Of a stretch of DNA of 64,000 bases, positions 1 through 10,115 are shown one piece after another. The DNA lies in the NCBI GenBank assembly GCA_039105265.1, contig JAPFFF010000014.1, positions 3,720,001-3,784,000 of the forward strand, in the 5' to 3' direction. The position numbers and the translations under genes were made by a program. How positions within the stretch are numbered: the stretch's first letter is position 1; each line of letters starts with the position of its first letter. Origin of the DNA: Tritrichomonas musculus (taxonomy: Eukaryota > Parabasalia > Tritrichomonadida > Tritrichomonadidae). The notes under the pieces are model-generated. The model worked only from the letters and a program-made list of their open reading frames with translations, had not been told where the DNA came from and did not search any database.

Positions 1-1
1 C

Positions 2-930
2 GGACAAGGACCTCCTGGATTCTCAGGTCTGGGACCAGGTGGACAAGGAGGCAATGCTAGGTACAATACGGATGGCCAAGGAGGACCTGGATACAGTTCC
101 GAGTCCTCTGGATACAGCCAAGGCGGATACGGATACAATCCAAGCGGCGTTGGCTACCAACTCCCCCCTGGAGGACCCGGATTCTCTGGCTACGGACCAG
201 GACACGGACAGCCTGGTCCTCAGTACGGACAGATGGGCTCACAAGGATCTGGATACTCTGGTTACGGACCAGGCGGCGAACAGCTCAGCCCAAGGTACGG
301 AAACGAATCGTCTGGATTCGGACCAGGCATCACTCCATACGGATCTGACTCTCAAGGATACAGCCAAGGCGGGCACGGATACAATCCAAGCGGCGCTGGC
401 TACCAGCTGCCGCCTGGAGGACCTGGATTCTCTGGTTACGGACCAGGACACGGACAGCCAGGTCCGCAATACGGACAGATAAGGCCTGATGGGTCTGGAT
501 GCGCGGGATACGGGCCAGCTAGCGGACAACTCAGCCCAAGATACGGAAATGAGTCGTCTGGATACGGCCAGGGCGGCTCTGGATACCAGCTGCCGCCTGG
601 AGGACCGGGATTCTCAGGCTACGGGCCAGGACACGGACAGCCAGGGCCTCCTGGCGGATACAACAGGGGTCCTCCACAAGCAGGCCCTTCTCAGTACCAG
701 CAGCCAGACCAGTACAACGAACGGAACCCTTACGGAGGGGCTGCAGGATACAACCACGGATCAGCAGGACCAACTGGCGTCTACGGGCCTCCAAATGGAC
801 AGCAGCCGTACGAGCACCGCCCTCCATACGGCAGGCCGCGCTCAACAGAGCCACAGCCAGCACCGCCGCTTCCTCCGCAAGCGCGCCAGCATTCTCAGCA
901 GGAGCAGGAGGAGCCACGGCATCCAGATCT
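2..930 (+). repeat. Imperfect in-frame repeats coding a Gly/Pro/Tyr/Gln-rich region of TOR
   Basis: A block coding GFSGYGPGHGQPGP recurs at about 174, 417 and 600, each preceded by YQLPPGG; a second block, LSPRYGNESSG, occurs twice. Spacings between copies are about 243 and 183 bp, all multiples of three, so the repeats are maintained in frame. The composition (G, P, Y, Q, S) is like that of prion-like or phase-separating segments. It is GC-rich compared with the rest of the window. Confidence 0.8.
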
Positions 931-2518
931 GACTATTTACAAGTCCTCAGCCCAGCGATTCACAGAGAACCAGGCCGCCCAAGAGCTCGAGCAATCGAGG
1001 CGTCTGGCCGGCAGCAAGCCAGCAAGCAGAGGCGCCGAGAATCCAGTGCCAGCAGAGGCAGCAGCATCCAAAGACAAGCAGCAAGACGCAAGCGAATCGA
1101 AAGACAAGAACGAAGGCCCCAAAGGCAAGTCCGAAGATGACAACGCACCGAAAGCGACAGCCAAGGACAAGGCGATCCAAGACATCGTTGACTGGTGCCG
1201 CCGTAACCAAGAGATTGTCAACGACGAGCTCAAAGACATTCGCACCATTCTCATGTCTTCGATCTCACCGATTCTCTGCGAGAAGACGCACTTCTATCTC
1301 GCCGTGTTCGGCACATACAAGCCAAACAAGCCGATCAATCGCATCCAGTACTTTGTTGGCCAGTTCTCCGTCTACATGTCGAAGCAGCAGCCCAAGGATG
1401 TCGTCGTCAAAGGCGAAGATGGCAAGTTTTATCAGTATCTTCTCAAAGGACACGAAGACCTTCGACTCGACGAGCGTATCATGCAGTTCTTCCGCCTGAT
1501 CAACTCGCTAATGAACAAGGAAACGTGCTTCAATGGCAACCTCATCCAGACCATTTGCGTCATGCCGATCAGCCATTCGCACGGACTTGTTCAATGGGTT
1601 CCAGGCACCGAAACATTGCGAAACATCGTCGAAGAATATCGAGCACTGCATCACGTCGACCCGACAATTGAGTACGAACTGGCAAACGAAATGTCCGTCA
1701 CAAGTTTCGACTATCTTCAGCCGATTCGGAAGATGCAAATCATTGAAGAAATCTTCAAAGAAGTCCCTGACACTGACATCGCAAATTCTTTCTGGCTGAA
1801 GACAACATCGGCCGAACTTTGGTTCAAAAAGACAGACACCTTTGCAATCTCAACTTCTATCAATTCTATCGTTGGTTACGTTATCGGCCTCGGCGACAGG
1901 CATCCTTCGAATTTGCTCATCGACAGAGACTCCGGAAAAGTCGTTCACATTGACTTTGGCGATTGCTTTGAAAAGGCGATGTTAAGAAGTCTTCTCCCTG
2001 AAGTTGTTCCTTTCAGATTGACAAGAATGATTGTTAGAGCTTTCGGCGCTGCTGGCGTTAACGGAATTTACCGATCAAGTTTTGTGAACATGTCAAATTT
2101 GCTGAGAGAAAACGCTCGTGTTCTCGTTATGGTCCTTTCTGTCTTCGTGCATGAACCTTTGGCAGTGCCCGATGACGCTGGAACATCTATCGCTACTTCA
2201 GAGACACTTACTGAGCACATTAATATTAACTCAAGCATAGAGAATTTGAAAGTTGATGATATCGCAAATTCTACTGATATTGGACTTTTGTTCGCTAGTA
2301 CCAACGAGATTGAGAATAAGAGCTCGAAAGAGCAAATGGATGAAAGAGTCGTGTCTTCCGTGGAGATGAGAAAAAGGGTTATGCAGAAATTGACTGGTAA
2401 TGATTTTGGTGATAAAAAGAAAATGTCTGTTGAGGAACAGGCAACAACTTTGATCAAGATGGCAACAGATACTTATAATTTAAGCAAAATGTATTCAGGA
2501 TGGTGCCCTTTTTGGTAA
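2..2518 (+). CDS. TOR: TOR (target of rapamycin) PIKK kinase, C-terminal part, 5' partial
   Basis: Ser/Thr kinase of the PI3K-related family; in eukaryotes TOR controls growth in response to nutrients as part of TORC1/TORC2. The frame is open from base 2, so the N-terminus (HEAT and FAT repeats) lies left of the window. Visible in order: a Gly/Pro/Tyr/Gln-rich stretch (to about base 930), a charged Lys/Glu/Asp linker (to about 1150), a short helix containing DWCRRNQ that resembles the last FRB helix (about 1170-1240), the N-lobe with LAVFGTYKPNKPINRIQ, the QYLLKGHEDLR motif, the catalytic loop GLGDRHPSNLL (about 1893-1925), the metal motif HIDFGDCF (about 1948-1971), and a C-terminal FATC domain ending GWCPFW at the stop. 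FATC and the TOR-type N-lobe make TOR much more likely than ATM/ATR/DNA-PK. The 5' 1.7 kb uses G/C-ending codons, unlike the AT-rich 3' part. Kinase assignment is strong; the FRB reading is inference. Confidence 0.93.
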   Translation, partial: GQGPPGFSGLGPGGQGGNARYNTDGQGGPGYSSESSGYSQGGYGYNPSGVGYQLPPGGPGFSGYGPGHGQPGPQYGQMGSQGSGYSGYGPGGEQLSPRYGNESSGFGPGITPYGSDSQGYSQGGHGYNPSGAGYQLPPGGPGFSGYGPGHGQPGPQYGQIRPDGSGCAGYGPASGQLSPRYGNESSGYGQGGSGYQLPPGGPGFSGYGPGHGQPGPPGGYNRGPPQAGPSQYQQPDQYNERNPYGGAAGYNHGSAGPTGVYGPPNGQQPYEHRPPYGRPRSTEPQPAPPLPPQARQHSQQEQEEPRHPDLTIYKSSAQRFTENQAAQELEQSRRLAGSKPASRGAENPVPAEAAASKDKQQDASESKDKNEGPKGKSEDDNAPKATAKDKAIQDIVDWCRRNQEIVNDELKDIRTILMSSISPILCEKTHFYLAVFGTYKPNKPINRIQYFVGQFSVYMSKQQPKDVVVKGEDGKFYQYLLKGHEDLRLDERIMQFFRLINSLMNKETCFNGNLIQTICVMPISHSHGLVQWVPGTETLRNIVEEYRALHHVDPTIEYELANEMSVTSFDYLQPIRKMQIIEEIFKEVPDTDIANSFWLKTTSAELWFKKTDTFAISTSINSIVGYVIGLGDRHPSNLLIDRDSGKVVHIDFGDCFEKAMLRSLLPEVVPFRLTRMIVRAFGAAGVNGIYRSSFVNMSNLLRENARVLVMVLSVFVHEPLAVPDDAGTSIATSETLTEHININSSIENLKVDDIANSTDIGLLFASTNEIENKSSKEQMDERVVSSVEMRKRVMQKLTGNDFGDKKKMSVEEQATTLIKMATDTYNLSKMYSGWCPFW

Positions 2519-2817
2519 TGAAAAAAAAAAAAATATTATTATTTTAATTTCTATCTAGAAACGCAAAATCAATTGAAATTTTTTCCCCCTATTTAATATG
2601 TTTTTGTTATCTAAAATAAAATATTTCATTTTGATTTTTTTTTTTTTTTTTATCATTCATCATAACAACTTTTTGAATGAATAAAAAAAACCCGCCTTTT
2701 TTTATCATACAAAAAAAAAAAATAATATTAAAAAGAAGAATAAGGGATATTAATATTTACAAATAAAAATGACCGAATATAAAAAGAATTAAGAATAATA
2801 ATCTAAAAAATCAATTT
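2519..2817. other. Short AT-rich spacer between convergent genes
   Basis: Tail-to-tail spacer between the TOR gene and the coiled-coil gene. It holds several A and T homopolymers (for example about 2521-2532 and 2635-2651) that would serve as 3' ends for both transcripts. No coding potential or RNA gene was seen. Confidence 0.6.
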
Positions 2818-3870
2818 CTAGAAATGCAAATCATTTTTGGTACGCCAATAATCTTTTCTAATTGTTTTGGGAGGTTGCACAGGAGCTAATTTTAATGTAT
2901 TAAAATTGCATACAACATCAGCTTGGCCCATTGATTTATTTCTGATTACATTAACAGGAGGTGTAGACTTCCAACTGCGTGGTTGCAAGCTAGCACTTGT
3001 TGAATGCATTGTATTCCATACTTTTTCTGTATTTTGGGCTCCTTTTAGAGCATCCTTAAGCTTTTGAATCCTTCTTTCCATCACATTTAAATCAAATTTT
3101 CTGGCATCTGAATATGATTCCCACCTCGTTTGTTGAGCAGATTGAAGAGTTTCTAATTCTACATTATGCTTTTGCTCAAGCTTATAAAGCGCATCTTTGT
3201 ATCCAGCTAGAAGATCGAATTGTTTGTCTTTTGTTTCCGTTTTTTCTAATTTATCAGCTTCCCGCTTTACTAATCGCATTTCTTCATATCTGTGCGAATT
3301 TAAAAGTATCTGTTGCTGTGTTCTTAGATTTCGAAGTTTACCTGAAGCTCTATTGAATCTACGCAATTTGTTCTCAGAGTTCCATTCCATCGTTAATTGA
3401 TTAACTTCTTTGGCTTGCTTGTTTTTAAGTGATTGAAGTTGATTATTCATATCAGTAATCATATCATTATCTAATACTTTAATCATTTTTTTTAATTTAT
3501 CATAATCCTCGTTAGCTTGTTCAAGACGTGCCGTGACCTTTTCTATTTGTTGATTTCGTAAATTATTTTTCATGACTTCAAATTGAATTTGCTGAATTCT
3601 GAGATATTTAGTATTAGCTTCTTCTGATTCCTTGACTTTATTTGCATAAATAAGTTGATCACGTTCAGTCCTGATTTTATTGATTAATCTTGTGTAAGTT
3701 GCATTATCAATTTCTGATAGATTTTCGCCATCTAATATTCTTTCTATAAGTTGATCATCATCATCATCATCAGATGGATAAGAGCTTCTAGAAGACTTTG
3801 GCTGATTATTAGCCGAATATTTTAATGAGCTTGTCATAAAAAAAGAACGATCGTTGAGACTTCTCAGCAT
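2818..3870 (-). CDS. Coiled-coil protein, function unknown
   Basis: About 350 residues. The frame extends nine bases further to a GTG at 3877-3879, but the first ATG is at 3868-3870; a second ATG at 3835-3837 (339 residues) is also possible. The N-terminus is Ser-rich with a run of Asp (SDDDDDD), then residues about 55-285 are almost entirely charged helix with heptad-like Leu/Ile spacing (coiled coil), and the tail is basic and Ser/Pro/Thr-rich, ending near KTIRKDYWRTKN. No enzyme motif was seen. The layout is like the other coiled-coil gene at 41231-42196. Such proteins are often cytoskeletal in protists, but nothing here proves it. Confidence 0.75.
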   Translation of the reverse strand: MLRSLNDRSFFMTSSLKYSANNQPKSSRSSYPSDDDDDDQLIERILDGENLSEIDNATYTRLINKIRTERDQLIYANKVKESEEANTKYLRIQQIQFEVMKNNLRNQQIEKVTARLEQANEDYDKLKKMIKVLDNDMITDMNNQLQSLKNKQAKEVNQLTMEWNSENKLRRFNRASGKLRNLRTQQQILLNSHRYEEMRLVKREADKLEKTETKDKQFDLLAGYKDALYKLEQKHNVELETLQSAQQTRWESYSDARKFDLNVMERRIQKLKDALKGAQNTEKVWNTMHSTSASLQPRSWKSTPPVNVIRNKSMGQADVVCNFNTLKLAPVQPPKTIRKDYWRTKNDLHF

Positions 3871-4870
3871 TAAAGACACTAAAAAATAATTTATAATTTG
3901 AGAAAGATAGTTATAAAATTATCCTTCAAAAAGTTTAAGATAAATATGATTTTAAGTGTATTTTTCTATATTTTGTGTTTTCTTATCTGCATATGAATTT
4001 ATTTCTATTTTTTAAGTAAAATTAATCCAGAAAAAAACGTTAAAAATTTAAATGATTCTCTAATGAAATCACTTTTTGAAAGAAATAAAAATTTCAATTT
4101 ATTGTAAATAAAAACTAGTTTTTCCTTTGAATTTTTAAGCAATAATATGTAGATTTTCCTCCAATTTGATGATAATGCTTTTGATTTTATTTGATGTTAA
4201 GGTTATCCTTTCAATTTCAAAAGATCAAATTCATAATTTTTCGATAAAAAAATTGAATAGATTGCATTTTTAAATACTGATATCTAAATATAAAATAAGC
4301 ATTTTTTAAATAATAATAATTATTTTATTAAATGAACATTTTATCTATATGTGTATATAATATTATGATTCTAACTCTTTTATATAGAGATTTGGTAGGA
4401 GGGTTTTACACTATACTATAAATAATTTTAAACATGATAAAATTATATTTTGAGAAGAATTTTACGATCAGTCACTGATCGTTGTTTTATTATATTATTT
4501 CATTATTATTCATAATAAAAATTTGTTTTTTCAATAGATGATTTTAAATGATAATTTATCATCATGAAATAATTGAAATGTTTTCAAATCGTTATTTTTT
4601 ACAAATTGAAAGTGAGAGATATTTTAATTCAATGAGTTTTCTCATTTATTAATCTATATAATTTACACTTATTATTATTACATCAAAAAAAAAAAAAAAA
4701 AAATTAGCAACATTGTGTAAAGTCTTAATTAAAAAAAAAAAAAAAAAAAAAAAGGATTAGATTCAGAAAGTGAAAAAAAAATTAAAACAAAATTGAATTA
4801 AAAAAAATCTTCTTTTGCGAAAGTTATTCAAAATTTTTAACTTTTTCAAGCACATCTTAACAATAACAAA
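3871..4870. other. AT-rich intergenic region with a palindrome and a MITE-end-like motif
   Basis: About 1 kb between divergently transcribed genes. No open frame of note apart from a reverse shadow at 4763-4954. It contains a 19-bp perfect palindrome (4464-4482, centre C at 4473), A-runs at about 4685-4702 and 4731-4753, and at 4393-4412 a sequence whose reverse complement (AGTGTAAAACCCTCCTACCA) nearly matches an inverted-repeat element end near 55633. It must hold the promoter of the kinase that starts at 4871, but no clear initiator could be picked. Confidence 0.5.
4464..4482. repeat. 19-bp perfect palindrome
   Basis: The sequence ACGATCAGT, then C, then ACTGATCGT: two 9-bp arms around one base. 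It could be a hairpin, a dimeric protein-binding site, or chance. It lies about 390 bp upstream of the RIM15-like kinase start. Confidence 0.5.
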
Positions 4871-7800
4871 ATGATTCATCCGAGTTCGCACTGGCTTAAA
4901 AATACAGCTGCAACGAATGAACATGTAGCGATTTATACCAGGCTTTATCTTCACTTAAAGGCGCAACGATCTGTTTTAGAATCAATTCAAAGTCAAATTT
5001 TTATAAAACTTGAAAATGTTATTCAGAAGAAAGAAGCAATTTCTTCGCTAAGTAAAGATAAAAATGCAAGTCCTCAAACGAAAAACGCAGATGACAAAAA
5101 TAATATAAATTTAATTTTAGCGGATGAAAAAATTTTAACCAACTGCATCTCAAGTATCGATGTGATGCTAAAATCCGATATTAAAACAGCAATTTTTGAA
5201 GCTTCAAACTTTATAATGAAAACAAAAGATTTGCCTTTGCCTCAAAGTTCTCCAGAAACAGTAAAACTTGTTAATATATTTACAACATCATGCGTATCTT
5301 TAATCAAATTTCCAGCAGCACTTTTAGCATACTTTAGCGAAGCCAATAAAAAAAGTAATTCGTCAAACCAAAAATCTGACAAAAATAACAATACTCATGG
5401 AAATATTAAAATCAAAAAAGAAACAACAATATTAGATTCGCCTATTAAACCGTATATCGAGAATGCAAGTTCGTCTGAAGATTATGACTACTCCATAGAA
5501 GAAAGTGAGGAAGGTTCATACAGTATTTATAGCATGGATAGCAGCGAAATAAATATTAACGATAAAGGCAACAATAGTTCTACAAACAATCAGACTATTA
5601 ATATTATCAATCAGAATAGCCAAAATACCCAGAAAAATAATAGTAATAACAATTGCAATAATAATAATAACAACAACAATAATAATAATAACAACAACAA
5701 TAATAATAATAACAACAATAATAATAACAACAACAATAATAATAACAACAATACTGATAATAACAACAATACTGATAATAACAACAATACTGATAATAAC
5801 AACAATACTGATAATAACAACAATACTGATAATAACAACAATACTGATAATAACAACAATACTGATAATAACAACAATACTGATAATAACAACAATACTG
5901 ATAATAACAACAATACTGATAATAACAACAATACTGATAATAACAACAATACTGATAATAACAACAATACTGATAATAACAACAATACTGATAATAACAA
6001 CAATACTGATAATAACAACAATACTGATAATAACAACAATACTGATAATAACAACAATACTGATAATAACAACAATACTGATAATAACAACAATACTGAT
6101 AATAACAACAATACTAATAATACTAATAACAATAATAATAACAGCAACAATACTAATAGCAGCAACGATAATAATAACGACAATAATAATAACAATAATG
6201 GTAACAATGATAGTAACAATGATAATCTTCACTCTCCTTCAAAAAGAAGAAATAAAAAATCTAGTCATAAAAAAAAGAAAGGCATAAAGAAAGCTCCATC
6301 GACGGTTATTTGCAGATTATGCAATGAACCGATTCCAATTGATCTTTTTGCTGAACATATAAAATCCTGTGCAATTGCGTTTAAATCCGAACTGAAAGTG
6401 CAAGATGTCAATCAAATGCTTTTGCAGCAATATGATGCTATTGGAGCGGAGTTTATCTTATCACCATGGCCAGGAGAGCGACAAAAAGCAGTTGATATCA
6501 CTCTTCCTATGCTTCACTTATCAATTCTTCTTATGCGTGCTCATGATATCGAAGAGAATACAAATGACTCGCTTGAAGAACTTGAAAGTATTGAACGCTT
6601 AATACTTCACATTCCAATTGCTTCGGATTCTACTGATAGCAACGATAAAAGTGATAAAAATGAAAAAGGAAGCAAACTTTATCGAAATGTATCAAATTAT
6701 AATAATAGCAAAATGAAGCCACCAAGAAGCAAGTACAAACGTATAGGTTTAAAGCCGGTAGGATCAGGCTTATTAAATCATATTTCAAAATGCAAAATTC
6801 GAAGTATTCCAATTAAGAAATCTAAAGATACAAAAATGACTTCAGGTGATGATATAAATAATGAAGTCACGATGAGTGATACAGAAATTATTAGTGACAA
6901 TAATAATAATGATAACGATATTAGTAATACTAATAGCATATCCAATAGTAATAACAATAGTGATAGTACAAGTGATTATAGTACTAATAGTTCCAAAAGA
7001 AATAGCATAGAATTTTTAAATATTAGTCCCATTTTTAAATACATAACAGAATCTTTGAAGCTTCTAAGAGAAAAAATCAATTTGACAGTTGTTCTTTGTG
7101 CGGCTTCAGATATTTTGCGAAATACTAGATTAAGTGGATCTGATAAAATAATGACATATTCATTAGTCAAAATAACAAACTTCGAGTTCATTAAATTAAT
7201 ATCTGCTGGTGCTTATGCACGTGTCTTTCTTGCTCAAATGAAGACATCAGGAGATGTTTGTGCTGTTAAAGTGACACCAAAATCAAGCTGCACGCATAAA
7301 AACGAAGTTCTTCAGTTATTAACAGAAAAAAACATCATGCTCAAATTTAATAATCCATATATAGTAACTTTTTGTATGTAAATTTTTTATGTCTTTTTCA
7401 TGCTATATTTATTTTTGATCAAAGATTTTTGAGCTTAAATAAATATCATATGAAAAAGATATTTGATTTTATTATAATGTCTAACATATAGATTGTTCAT
7501 TTATCGGTCTTAATAATTTGTATTTAGTTATGGAATATTTACCAGGTGGTGATCTTTATTCACTTCTTCAGAACATAGGATCTTTTGATGAAGAAACTGC
7601 TAAACTGTATACATTTGAAATTGTTTTAGCTCTCAAATATTTGCATACTAATGGAATTATTCACAGAGATTTGAAGCCAGATAACATCCTTATTTCTAAA
7701 GAGGGAAAAATCAAATTAACAGATTTTGGTCTATCCCATCTCGGGTTAATCGATCGAAGAAGCAATGAGGAGCCTGTTGAAGCTGAAGAAACCAAAATAA

Positions 7801-10115
7801 TCGGCACTCCAGATTATATTGCTCCAGAAATTCTTTTAGAAAAGAAACATACATATACATGTGATTACTGGTCATTAGGTTGCATGGTTTACGAGTTTTT
7901 AATTGGCATTCCTCCTTTCCATGCCGATACAGAAGAAGAAACATTTAAGAACATTTTAAGAGGCCAATATGACTTATCAAGTGACGTTGGCATTGAAGAT
8001 TTTTCAAATGAAGCTGTCGATTTTATTAAGGCATTACTTGTAACTGATCCTACCCAACGACTTGGGTCTAATGGTATTGATGATATTTTGAATCATCCAT
8101 GGTTTAAAGGAGTTGATCCAGATCAAGATGAACCTCCATTTATACCAGAATTAAACAGTGTTTATGATACCGCATACTTCCAACAACGATACCAATTCAA
8201 AGATGATGATTCAGATATCATTGAAGATATTAACTATGAGACTGAACAAGAAAAGGAAAAAGAGAAAGAAGAAAAAGCAAGCCAAAACAGCGTAACAAGT
8301 CAAAACTTACTTCCTATTGCTAGCAGTAGTAGTGATATGTCATCTCTTCCAAATAAAGACAAAAGCAATAGCGATTACATTTCAGATAGCGCAAGTAATA
8401 TTTCGAGTAACATTTCAACAAGCAGCATTTTATCAAATGAAACCAATAATAACAATAGCTGTGTTGTCATTACAGATAGTGATAAATTTGATTACTTAGC
8501 AAACGAAAACTTTAGTCGTTCTGACGTCGTTAATATTGAAAATAATCAACAAAATGCAACTCAACCAACCGATTCTCCTCTTGTCCCTCTTCCAACAAGT
8601 TTTAGTTCAAATGTTCTCAAAAATTACGCTTCAGTTGGAGTTGAACAAATAATTAGAAGAAACGAAGAAATTCTTTCATATGCACAGAAGCAGCAAGAAC
8701 AAGAAAAACAAAATCAGCAAAATGAAGATGAGCCTCCAACATTAGAAAGAAGGACAAATCGCCAGCGAGCTAGATATGTAGCTAAAAAGAAGCCAGCTTC
8801 ATTCGATCTTGCAATTGATGGAAACGATGATAGCGTTCTTTCCGAATACTTCAACATACTCAACAAAAAAGGACAAGAGAATAAAAATGAAGAAGAAAAC
8901 GGCCAAATCCAAAATCAAGATAACGATGAAGAAAAAGAGAAAGGTAAAAATGATTATAAACCATTCACAAAAAATATCAGAACTTCAAATTCGGAGACAA
9001 ATTTGCCTCTTCTTACTGAAAATGTTCAGACTGAACCAGCTTTCTCAATCAACCCACCAGAGCCGCAAATACTAGTCGACCCAGTTCATAACTCGGCATT
9101 AGAATCGCCTCGTCAAGGCCCTGCCACACCAACAGACAACAACCAATGCTTTGCCACAGAAACAACAAAAGAAAATCCTAGCGCTTTATCAGCCGACAAA
9201 TCAATATCAAATTCAGATTTAGCAACCAATGTGCCAAGTACAACAAATAACGTTTTCGATTCAAATCCAGTAACAAATGCTTCAAACTCAAAAACAAACG
9301 TTTCAAATTCGAATTCAGAAATAAATGTTTCAAGTAAAAATTCATCTTCAAATAAATCTAATTTGAATTCAGTGGCAAGTATTTCGAATTCAAATTCAGT
9401 TACAAGTATGAAGCAGATTGGAAGTTCGAGTTCAATGACTCAAGTTAGGAATTCAGATTCTTCATCTCAAGTGAATAATTCATCATCAGCGACTTCGATA
9501 TCATATTTGCAAATGAGTTCTCGCTCATCACCAAGCCAGAAGCCAAATATGCAGTTGTTTACTGGCGAAGTTCGCAAAGTCTCCTGTTCATCGTCTCATC
9601 CTGCTCACTCTGACGCATCAATTTTCCACTCCATCTCGTACAGTGGCTCCGATCTATTTGACACCTCAGATCTCGTCAAAACGATGTTCTTATCACAGTT
9701 TTCATCGTCACCTGTCTCAGCGTTTCTCGGAATGAGCGAGCTCTCTCAATTCAATTCCACCAGAGTGTCAAAGAGCACCAAAAATTTCATCCAGCAGTCA
9801 GATTCGACACCTGAAACATCGTATGACAGCGGCCGGAGATCAAATAACAGTAACGATGCACATGTTAATTCGAGTGGATCAAATAGCAGCAACTCATCGA
9901 ACTCTGGATACACATTAGATCCCCTCACGGCCTTTTCCAACGCAATTATGAAGTCCAAGAAGCCACTGATCATTCTTGACAGTCCCTACACAATGAAAAG
10001 GATGAAAAGTTGGAAAGAAGACCCAAGAGCTGTTCTTCGTAGAATTAGAGCTAAGCATAGAAAAAATGTGAAAAAACTTTCATCAATGTTTTACCACCAC
10101 CATCACACTGTTTGA
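4871..10115 (+). CDS. RIM15/IRE/MAST-type AGC Ser/Thr kinase, two exons (4871-7373, 7492-10115)
   Basis: Joined over a 118-bp intron the product has 1708 residues. N-terminal region of unknown fold; Asn-rich tract at about residues 260-460; a C2HC zinc finger, [15 protein letters not shown] then EHIKSC (about residues 478-500), of the kind found before the kinase domain in plant IRE and yeast Rim15 kinases; kinase domain from [17 protein letters not shown] (about residue 770), with AVKV lysine, HRDLKPDN (about residue 891), DFG (about residue 910), GTPDYIAPE, and a [15 protein letters not shown] end. A partial AGC tail (PFIPELN) follows, then about 650 residues rich in Ser, Asn and Gln. The second exon alone has no sensible ATG start, and the splice restores [19 protein letters not shown], a standard kinase hinge region. 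Rim15/Greatwall-type kinases act in nutrient and cell-cycle control; that role here is inference. Confidence 0.9.
5641..6220 (+). repeat. AAC/AAT microsatellite and 18-bp tandem array coding Asn-rich tract
   Basis: An AAC/AAT mixture leads into about 20 copies of an 18-bp unit (ACTGATAATAACAACAAT) that begin at 5753 and step exactly by 18 to 6095. Each unit codes TDNNNN. The copies are essentially identical, which points to recent slippage or unequal exchange. It stays in frame inside the kinase gene. Confidence 0.95.
7374..7491 (+). other. Spliceosomal intron of trichomonad type, 118 bp, phase 1
   Basis: Starts GTATGT (7374-7379) and ends TCTAACATATAG (7480-7491). Known T. vaginalis introns have GTAYGT at the 5' end and a fused branch-point/3' site ACTAACACACAG; both ends match this pattern closely. 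Reading through gives a stop within the intron, while splicing between the first and second base of a Tyr codon joins the N-lobe and hinge of one kinase domain. Intron length is not a multiple of three (118), so retention shifts the frame. Confidence 0.92.

Noticed and set aside
531-917. 128-codon minus-strand frame in the TOR gene
   Set aside because: Shadow of the GC-rich Gly/Pro repeat; there is no sign of real coding on that strand.
4763-4954. 63-codon minus-strand frame before the kinase
   Set aside because: Basic, Phe/Lys-rich chance frame covering the kinase start; no support.
5516-6232. Long minus-strand Ile/Val- and Leu-rich open frames
   Set aside because: They are reverse shadows of the AAC/AAT array coding Asn on the plus strand.
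7518-10115. Second half of the kinase as a separate gene with its own start
   Set aside because: The first codon of that open frame is TTG, it lacks the kinase N-lobe, and splicing at 7374-7491 joins it exactly to the preceding frame.
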